Of a stretch of DNA of 40,557 nucleotides, positions 34,515-40,557 are shown piece by piece (the stretch's first letter is position 1; every line of letters begins with the position of its first letter). The translations under genes and the position numbers were made by a program. The notes under the pieces were generated by a model, which was not told where the DNA came from, made no database searches, and was given only the letters and a program-made list of their open reading frames with translations. Source of the stretch: Acanthaster planci (taxonomy: Eukaryota; Echinodermata; Asteroidea; Valvatida; Acanthasteridae); assembly GCF_001949145.1 (NCBI RefSeq), contig NW_019091395.1:871693-912249 (forward strand), in the 5' to 3' direction.

Positions 34515-34804
34515 CACGCTTTATCGGTCCATTCCGAATAAGCATGACACGCTTTGTCAACGTTGACAAATGTCTGTTGACTGGCGCATTCCTGCCTCAT
34601 GCGTTCGTTTAAAAAGACCAACATGTGAACTCGCTGAGTTTTCCAGTCTTGTTTTGCCCGTACCAGTTGCTCCAAGGCCAAATCGTGCCGCTTTCTTTCC
34701 TCGTCTACTCGTTTTTGACTTACGCTGCTAAATAAAAAAAAAGGAGCCGTAAACGCCAATGCAATTACTATAGCTCCTCCAACCATAATCAAAGTACTCG
34801 CCAC
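34514..34804 (-). CDS. Small membrane/coiled-coil protein of the Polinton (96 aa)
   Basis: The N-terminal hydrophobic segment (about residues 5-27, VGGAIVIALAFTAPFFLF) is followed by a charged helix (KRVDEERKRHDLALEQLVRA) and a C-terminal part with two Cys. The layout of one span plus coiled coil recurs among orphan ORFs of invertebrate Polintons, from memory of the family. The frame is intact. It is divergent from the gene at 34828. Possibly a virion membrane or minor capsid factor; that is inference. Confidence 0.6.
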   Translation of the reverse strand: MASTLIMVGGAIVIALAFTAPFFLFSSVSQKRVDEERKRHDLALEQLVRAKQDWKTQRVHMLVFLNERMRQECASQQTFVNVDKACHAYSEWTDKA

Positions 34805-34827
34805 TTTTAAAATATGTCTTTTAAAAC

Positions 34828-35058
34828 ATGGAACAAGAAGTTAAAGACAATTTGATTGAAATTCAAACGGATCAAACAAACATCAAAGGCATACTGGGCG
34901 ACATGACAGCCAACATCAATCACAATTCTGACGGACTTTTAGAGATTTAAGAGGTGCTTGACGAAATAAGACACGAAACGTTTCACAAGTGGGGTAAATA
35001 TGAAGACCTATTTTTTGCAGCGGGCGTTTCACTGATTTTGTTTGTGATTCGTGAGTAA
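34828..35058 (+). pseudogene. Small C-terminal-anchored protein of the Polinton, one stop
   Basis: MEQEVKDNLIEIQTDQTNIK starts a helical segment. A TAA stop interrupts at 34948-34950, after which the same frame continues EVLDEIRHETFHKWGKYEDL and ends in a membrane segment FFAAGVSLILFVIRE. One nonsense change separates it from an open 76-residue frame. Function unknown. Confidence 0.55.
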
Positions 35059-35091
35059 AAACATAGAGTATAAAATAGTCTGTTATAAAAC

Positions 35092-35598
35092 ATGACGAGC
35101 CAGTATACAAGAAAAATTGAACCCGAGTCGCAGGCTAAAATTGCCTCGGGCTATCAAGGGCGAAAGACGCGAAGTCGCCATTAATAATCCCAGTACAATC
35201 GCGGCCGGGCCCTTTTACCCCTCGGATTTTAAAGAACCGTTAACTTATCAGTTGACGTTTAATAATGACGACAAGTATGTCAAAGGTACAGGCACGTTTG
35301 GAGAACATTCAATTTCGGAGCTAACGTTGGAACACGAAGTCGTCACCAATCGCGATTTTGCAGAAAGTGCCCCGTTTATTATTTATTCGACCGCATTCAC
35401 TCGTGGAAGAAACAGACTGTTAATAAATCAGACACGCTTTGGAGCATTAGCATTGACCAGAAGATTAAAAGCTTGAAAGGGATTTTGATCTTGTTTAAAG
35501 ATCCGACCGTAAATAACCTGCAAGGATTTTACAACCCACATATCACGAAAACAAGCGTCACGGTCGAGGGTAAACCGAATCAACTAAATTCGCAATGA
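35092..35598 (+). pseudogene. Probable major capsid protein fragment (double jelly-roll), internally deleted
   Basis: MTSQYTRKIEPESQAKIASG gives a start like that of Polinton capsid proteins. It runs out of frame into PFYPSDFKEPLTYQLTFNND, LTLEHEVVTNRDFAESAPF and, after another frameshift near 35470, LKGILILFKDPT and FYNPHITKTSVTVEGKPNQL, ending with TGA at 35596. Beta-rich segments ending in a (V)EG-P-N-Q-L block resemble the C-terminal jelly-roll. At about 160 codons it is far below the usual size (around 400-600), so most of the N-terminal half is missing. The assignment rests on recalled family patterns. Confidence 0.55.
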
Positions 35599-35618
35599 TT
35601 ATTTGAAAACCAACATGT

Positions 35619-35843
35619 TTGCGAAATTTGCAAGCATTTCGGAGCAGTGGCAAGACTAAATGGGTCTTGGATCTATTAGAAACCGAGTACAGGTTTGCGT
35701 TTGAAGCGATCGTGATTATTTGGCCGACGTTGTTTAAAAACAAAACGTATTTAGAAAAGTTGTGGGTATTTACAGACAAGAATGTTTATTTGTGTGATTT
35801 AGATCGAGAGAAGTTAGAATTAAATGAAGCCGTCGATTTATAA
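35619..35843 (+). pseudogene. Packaging ATPase (FtsK/HerA, A32-like) fragment
   Basis: FRSSGKTKWVLDLLETEYRF shows a Walker A end (SGKT) with the following helix, then IVIIWPTLFKNKTYLEKLWV and TDKNVYLCDL. That succession is typical of Polinton/adintovirus genome-packaging ATPases. The first Gly of the P-loop is lost, apparently by a small indel just upstream, and the Walker B half is absent because the Cys/His-repeat gene begins 19 bp later. It is a relic of about 75 residues out of roughly 250. Confidence 0.7.
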
Positions 35844-35861
35844 CAAAAAGCTTCGTCAACA

Positions 35862-36131
35862 ATGTCTGAAATACGTTGTAAATGCAAGCATGGCCGACAA
35901 AAATATCGTTGTAAAGAATATTACGGTAATAGCATTTGCCCCCATGGTCGGGAAAATATAAATGTAAAATTTGTAGCGACGCCATTAAGATTACAATTAA
36001 TCGTTGGTTAAAAAATTACAAACAAAATAATAGAAAGTATAATTGTTACGACCCAAAAAATCGTCGACAGGGAATTTCTACGAGAATTAATTGACGAGAA
36101 TGACAACTTTAAAAATTGTTTATATAAATAG
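35862..36131 (+). pseudogene. Cys/His-repeat (EsV-1-7-like) protein, two frameshifts
   Basis: MSEIRCKCKHGRQKYRCKEY then YGNSICPHGRE shows two C-x-HGR-x5-C repeats. A frameshift near 35950 moves the reading to KYKCKICSDAIKITINRWLK and YNCYDPKNR, and another near 36060 to DREFLRELIDENDNFKNC, ending at TAG 36131. Repeated C-x-H-(G)R-x-x-x-x-C motifs are known from EsV-1-7 family proteins of algae and large DNA viruses, and longer relatives continue into an HNH-like zinc region. The C-terminal part of such a region is cut off here. Zinc binding is an inference. Confidence 0.6.
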
Positions 36132-36133
36132 AT

Positions 36134-36390
36134 AACATCAAAAGTATTCTCGCCAATTCAAAAGTCAAGAATCTGTCGAACACAGGGCCCAATTTCAAAG
36201 ACAGATTGTGTTCAGTCGTTGTCTCGGGCGAATCAAAAAAATATTTAGGCAAAGAATACTCCCTAAAAGACATCGAGTCACAGGAATCGCGCTTGCGCTG
36301 TTTCTGAAAAAGAAACACACCGAGGTATAAGTGCCACCTCCACCAGTTCAAACAACAGCTACCGAGCCAGAAATTTTGAATATGGAGTAA
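36134..36390 (+). pseudogene. Unknown Polinton protein, frame-broken
   Basis: One frame reads KNLSNTGPNFKDRL then SKKYLGKEYSLKDIESQESR to a stop near 36305; another continues LFLKKKHTEV, a stop, and VPPPPVQTTATEPEILNME. The basic end and proline-rich tail suggest a short structural protein. I do not recognise it. Confidence 0.35.
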
Positions 36391-36413
36391 TTTTTAAACC
36401 CACATATAATAAG

Positions 36414-36659
36414 ATGAGTAACGCTAAATCGATTGATGTAAATGGTATTGCCAATACGGTATACCACGGAGCTGTTATTAGCCTAATTTCCATGGGATAT
36501 ACCATTCTTAGTAATAAACTACTTAAAATGAAACTGCTGGATCTAAATCGGTTGTATGTCGAAGACGCCGCGAAATTGACCGCAGTGTCGGCGGATGCAT
36601 TGGCCACACATTGGCCACCAGTTGAAAATCGGTTTATTATAAAGATGGCAGGAGGCTGA
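36414..36659 (+). CDS. Small Polinton membrane protein of unknown function (81 aa)
   Basis: MSNAKSIDVNGIANTVYHGA leads into a hydrophobic segment (VISLISMGYTILSNKLLKM) and an amphipathic part (DLNRLYVEDAAKLTAVSADA). Orphan ORFs with a similar plan (short polar head, one span, LD-rich helix) are common beside Polinton capsid genes, from memory. It is open to TGA at 36657. The same frame continues past this stop as the next ORF. Confidence 0.55.
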   Translation: MSNAKSIDVNGIANTVYHGAVISLISMGYTILSNKLLKMKLLDLNRLYVEDAAKLTAVSADALATHWPPVENRFIIKMAGG

Positions 36660-37046
36660 TTCGACCCCGAAGAGGTACCCCTGTTGGATCGAGAGGAGGA
36701 AAATTTAACGTACGATTATGACGACATTGACAATGAAAATTTTGACGACGACGCAAGAATACAAACGTCATTTATTCCGAGCTCAGTTAGACCCAAATTA
36801 GAGGTTGGACCTAAATATGATATGTCAGCATTAGGTAAAAGGGCCTTTATAATCAATCCTAGGGTAGACAGTTTCTACGATTATTACAGGCACGCCGGCC
36901 GAACAGACGTACCAAAATCTCCCCAGTACGAAATATTTGAATATCGAACAAATAGAGGTTTATTCTTCAAGGGCATGGGTGATAAATATAACGAGGAAGT
37001 ACTTTTAAGGAAGGAAGTACTACTAAGCATTCTTAGGTCTTTGTAA
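36645..37046 (+). pseudogene. Acidic unknown Polinton protein, one stop near its start
   Basis: An ATG at 36645 opens MAGG, then a TGA at 36657, then FDPEEVPLLDREEENLTYDY and a long acidic stretch (DDIDNENFDDDAR). The C-terminal half, LGKRAFIINPRVDSFYDYYR then FEYRTNRGLFFKGMGDKYNE, looks like a folded domain. I infer a separate gene overlapping the end of the previous one in the same frame, broken by one nonsense change. Function unknown. Confidence 0.45.
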
Positions 37047-37050
37047 CCTA

Positions 37051-38385
37051 ACCTAGTCTTCTGGACGTAAGTTAAGATAAAGACTGAAAGTTAACTTCCG
37101 TTTGGGGTTTATAGCTACTGCCCTCCATGACGACCTGTGGCGTTTGAGGTAGTTTCTAAGCCGGGCTCTTCAGAGGAGGGAAGATAAAACAAACTTTTGA
37201 ACCACTTTCGTGGCCATCCAAACACAGCAATTTTATCGGAGCCCAGTAACATGTCCCTTGGAAATGGTTGCGCCCGTGTGGTTTCCACTTACTTGCAGCT
37301 CCTACGTGCTCTCCCTTCCAAAACGACCTGTGGCGTTTGAGGTGTTTGGATACTATATGCCGATGATGGCGCTCTTCAACAGGCCACTACATGTGTGGCG
37401 TGTGAGCCATTATCCGTACATGTAAGTACATTGGGAGATCGATTTCAGGACGTAATAATAATAACATTCTTTTCATATTTGTTTTCTGAGTTTTTGAACT
37501 ATCTTTTTGATTTTTTGGACCTATGTGCATACAAATTAGAGACAAACATTTTAGGACGATGATGATTTCGCTCAAAATCACTGAGAGTGTCAGCTTCAAG
37601 GACTTCGGCAAGTTATATTTTGTATTCAGCAGCGCCCTTGTGCGGTATGCGACTCCTTTTTCTGAATCCATTTACATTGAAGAGGACGATCGACAGCTGG
37701 CGCTTGAGAAAATCATTTAACCGTGTGACACATTCCTTGCTGTCAGTGCAGGCCTTCATGTATGTTTATTTTCCTTAAGACTAAGTACAGCCGGAGAGCA
37801 CTGCAGTCTGTTTATGTTTTCAATTTTTCCTCAAAAATCTGTAGGTAATTATTTATAATCTGCTCTATATTTGGAGGCACCCAGTACGATTTATATCTTA
37901 ATTTGGATTCGCGTTTTTCCAATTTTAATAATTTTTGTCCCCTGTGACAGCAATAAATGAGAGTAAAAGAAATTACTAGGCCTATGTACCACAGTTCTGA
38001 CCTTTAGTTGAAAAAGTTACCCTAGCACATACAAGGACCCGTGGAAAGTTGAATAGAAGAAGTAATGACAACATATCAATTATTTTTCGATAAATTATCA
38101 ATTATTTTTGTGACGGTAGGTGGGTGGGTTAATTCGGGCACCATCGTAAAAATCTCCGGGAAAGGTATGCCGCGCCCTCAGGGACTATCAAATTTTACGC
38201 AGTGTATTACGCATTATTACTGTTCCGAATGACTTGGCTACGGCTGGTTTTTGACACACAGTCTATGGAAAATAGATGAAGCCGCTAGCTGACGAATGCC
38301 AATATGTACGTGTGATGTATGGCTGTAGCCAATTGAATCGGACACACGGGCTAAGCCTGTGATGGGCAGAAAACATGCGCAGAGA
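37051..38385. other. Intergenic region before the SBF-like gene
   Basis: Apart from the short direct repeat at 37130/37323, nothing is recognised. 38100-38130 has a TGACGG(T)AGGTGGGTGGG tract. Confidence 0.4.
37121..37345. repeat. Direct repeat just right of the Polinton
   Basis: ACGACCTGTGGCGTTTGAGG stands at 37130-37149 and again at 37323-37342; both are preceded by CC(C/T)TCCA and followed some bases later by GGCTCTTCA or GCGCTCTTCA. The 193-bp spacing suggests a diverged duplication. Confidence 0.6.
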
Positions 38386-38394
38386 AGCTATTCT

Positions 38395-38470
38395 GGGAAT
38401 CCAAAATGGCGACAGGTTCTGGGCGAAGATGACAGCGGATCGCACGGAACATGTAAATGACTGAAAAGTG
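38395..38470 (+). promoter_or_regulatory. Candidate promoter of the SBF-like gene
   Basis: CCAAAATGGCGAC (38401-38413) fits a YY1-type initiator, which is common at TATA-less housekeeping promoters. It is 80-90 bp before the start codon of the SBF-like exon. It is a motif-level inference. Confidence 0.35.
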
Positions 38471-38491
38471 AATTCATTTGGGATCCAGAAT

Positions 38492-38546
38492 ATGGCTCGC
38501 CTTGCGGATTACTTCGCTGTTGTTGGCTACGACCATGAAAAAGAAC
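38492..38546 (+). CDS. First coding exon of an SBF1/SBF2 (MTMR5/MTMR13) homologue
   Basis: The exon reads MARLADYFAVVGYDHEKE and ends in phase 1 at GAAC|GTGAGT, a good donor. This N-terminus begins the DENN domain of SET-binding factors and closely fits the SBF2 form. SBF proteins are catalytically dead myotubularins that act as Rab exchange factors and partners of active MTMRs in endosomal membrane traffic. The match covers only 18 residues, but they are distinctive, begin at an ATG and stop at a donor, as expected for exon 1. The rest of the gene should follow to the right; I found no second exon before 40557. Confidence 0.75.
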
Positions 38547-40557
38547 GTGAGTTAAAATTTTGTCTCGTTCCTCGCCTACAGGAGCGCTCAGTACACTTGG
38601 GCGTTTGGCGACTTGTCCTGCCGAGTTGCTTCTGTACGCAGTTACTGAGTCTGGCAAATGCGTTACAGCCACAATACATGAATTGTGGTCCAGTTTCTGG
38701 ACACTTACATAGATTTTTTTTCCATTCTGACTAATACATAAGGGACGTTTAAATATTAATTAAACACAGTGAATCAGAGTTAAAAATATTAAAATAAATA
38801 TTAAAATAATACTATATAGGCCTTGGGCCTACAAGTAGTACATGTATGATGTATCATAGGCTACATGTATGTGATGTGCTTTTATTGGGCTGGTAATAGC
38901 CCTACTACTAGTGTGGCACGGACTCTCATTCCCGATCCATCCTTAGCCACACATCCGTATGCGCAATTTCGTGTCGGTGTACTGAACATTTTCGGCGCAC
39001 CCACTTATCATCGTGGGTGCAATTTCTTTTGCACACGAAGATGATTCTTGACCTTTCCGCTTTCTAAATACTATTATTGAACAATTTCACTCACGTTATT
39101 GAGGTATTTTCCAGTCTTTTCGCCTTTATCCATTCAATCAAATGGGCCGGCTCTCCTAGTTGCCATCTTTAAAATAAGATCGTTGAACAATACGTCACTT
39201 GACCCCTCATCGTTTCGACGGCTGTTCCATGTCAAGACATCTGTAATAAACAGACTGAGCGATAAGATACTACATGTACCAATGGGCTCTTCCAAAACTT
39301 TGGGTCATCTTGGCCTGACAACCAACTGTGTACACACTGCATATTTGTGCTGTTAAATCAAAGGGAGGTTAATTAAGGAACCATTACTCAATCCTGATAG
39401 GCCCAGTTGGAATAAATTTTGACAATCAAGAAAACTTCAAATTTCTAACTCAAGTTTGGCAAAAGACAACCACTCAGTCAAATCATGCCATTTTTTTTTA
39501 TCTGGTTACCCGACTTGGGCATTTTAGATTCATCAAAACAAATCTCCATCCAGGTCAAGGAACCAGACTACATTCGTTTATTTGTCATTCATAGCTCTTC
39601 GGGGCAGTCATGTACGCTGCCGTTTTACCCAAAAATTTTCCTGAAAAACCAAAAGCCCTGTTCTCTTTACTTTCTGATATGAAAAGGGACGTCACCAGCA
39701 ACTTGTTCAGATGAGTTGTTTCGGAAAAGTAGAATTCGTTCCCTTATAATAGTAACAGGGTGCTAAAGGTAATGAACCCCACTACGTTTGTGTGCAGGGT
39801 ATCAAGTGCTGAGTTGGAACTCGTTCTGTATCATATCATTATACCAAAACTTTATAATGGGGCACCTTAAGGGGGTTTTTAGCTAGCAAAAGGTGTTGGT
39901 TCCAAGGGAGGGAAGTATTAATTAAGGAAGGTAAATTTGTGTACAGTGTAATGCAGACTGAGACCTCAAGTGCATGAAATTTAGGAAAATGTAGTTGAAA
40001 ATCAAGCTGGTGTGACTCGCTGTGAATTGGTGTAAAGAATGCCATTTCTCTAGTTCTTTTTGAGGCAAAGAGAAGGTCTTTGGTATTTCTCTAGCCAAGT
40101 TTGAGGTCACCGTTTAGATTCTTAACTTGGGAAAACATATTTCAGATCTGTAGACTTACTGCTGGTTTGTTGTTGATTAAACGAAAAATGGAAATAGAAT
40201 GTGGAAAAAAAAGTAGCAGTTTGATTTTCAAATCACAATGGACAAGGAAACAATTCATCACATTAAAAAAAAACACCTGCCAATGCCCCAAGATGTTGCA
40301 GTTTTACAGCTTGAGTCTGAGTGGAGGCAGTTCCTGGTGTTGACTTGTTTACATTCTTGTATGGGAATGAGTCCACTATTCATTATGCATGTACATATGT
40401 TCTGTTTCATGAAGCAGAAGGTTGATTTCTTCATTCGTCACACTCAATTAGACATGAGGTACACAGAAGATTTATAAACAGTGGGAGTCATCATTGAAAT
40501 ATGCTTGATGGTATGATTAATACAAGTACATGTAAATGTTCAGGTACACTGTACACT
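38547..40557 (+). other. Probable first intron of the SBF-like gene
   Basis: No exon with SBF-like sequence is visible. An 80-codon ORF at 40238-40477 (KETIHHIKKKHLPMPQDVAV) looks protein-like in composition but I do not recognise it. The sequence has many ACATGTA motifs. Confidence 0.45.

Larger units (their letters stand above)
30110..37050. mobile_element. Degenerate Polinton/Maverick (adintovirus-like) element
   Basis: This 7-kb block has its own codon usage (many CGA, TTA and AAA codons, CpG not depleted) and densely packed, frame-broken genes: polymerase B, integrase, small membrane proteins, capsid fragment, ATPase fragment, Cys/His-repeat protein and orphan ORFs. Polymerase plus retroviral-type integrase plus capsid and ATPase is diagnostic for Polintons. 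I found no terminal inverted repeats or 6-bp TSD and no protease gene, so ends are approximate and the copy is shortened (family members are usually 15-20 kb). Confidence 0.8.

Noticed and set aside
29880-37210. Terminal inverted repeats for the Polinton
   Set aside because: Comparing both flanks showed only short chance matches, so I did not assign exact ends.

Overview
The window looks like nuclear DNA of a marine invertebrate animal. It is AT-rich, has short exons with GT/AG introns, contains many small inverted-repeat transposons, and carries a decayed Polinton/Maverick and a Penelope-like retroelement. A deuterostome such as an amphioxus would fit, but nothing here fixes the species. There is no bacterial or organellar gene.

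Two host genes frame the window and point away from each other. On the minus strand, 580-11069 holds thirteen exons that join in one uninterrupted frame (607 codons) and encode three doublecortin (DCX) domains. This is a DCDC1/DCDC5-like microtubule-binding protein, and it continues beyond base 1. At the other end, on the plus strand, 38492-38546 is the first coding exon of an SBF1/SBF2 (MTMR5/MTMR13) homologue, a DENN-domain myotubularin pseudophosphatase that continues to the right of the window.

The roughly 25 kb between the genes is a transposon graveyard. Bases 13.8-16.8 kb are a nest of inverted-repeat elements: two 3-bp-TSD MITEs, a long-armed fold-back element with relatives, and a 250-bp element holding a 45-bp perfect hairpin. 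Bases 16.8-19.0 kb hold the 3' part of a Penelope-like element on the minus strand (end of the RT ORF, linker and GIY-YIG nuclease). Its nuclease domain is split by a 1,086-bp insert with a 9-bp target duplication; the insert ends in an inverted copy of the same retroelement terminus. Both termini carry a hammerhead-like core. Bases 22.4-23.4 kb are a composite satellite made of a 10-bp unit and a repeated spacer of about 85 bp.

Bases 30.1-37.05 kb are a shortened, frame-broken Polinton/Maverick. In order it holds a protein-primed DNA polymerase B, a convergent integrase, two tiny membrane proteins, another small membrane protein, a capsid-protein fragment, a packaging-ATPase fragment, a Cys/His-repeat protein, and two or three orphan ORFs. 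Frameshifts, stops, a lost catalytic Asp and internal deletions show that it is dead.

The DCX gene has also been shaped by repeats. A four-copy 68-bp minisatellite duplicates the splice donor of exon 2, a GACA-type microsatellite forms the polypyrimidine tract of exon 3, and a 359-bp MITE lies 38 bp from the donor of exon 5. The rest of the intergenic DNA shows no gene that I can support.
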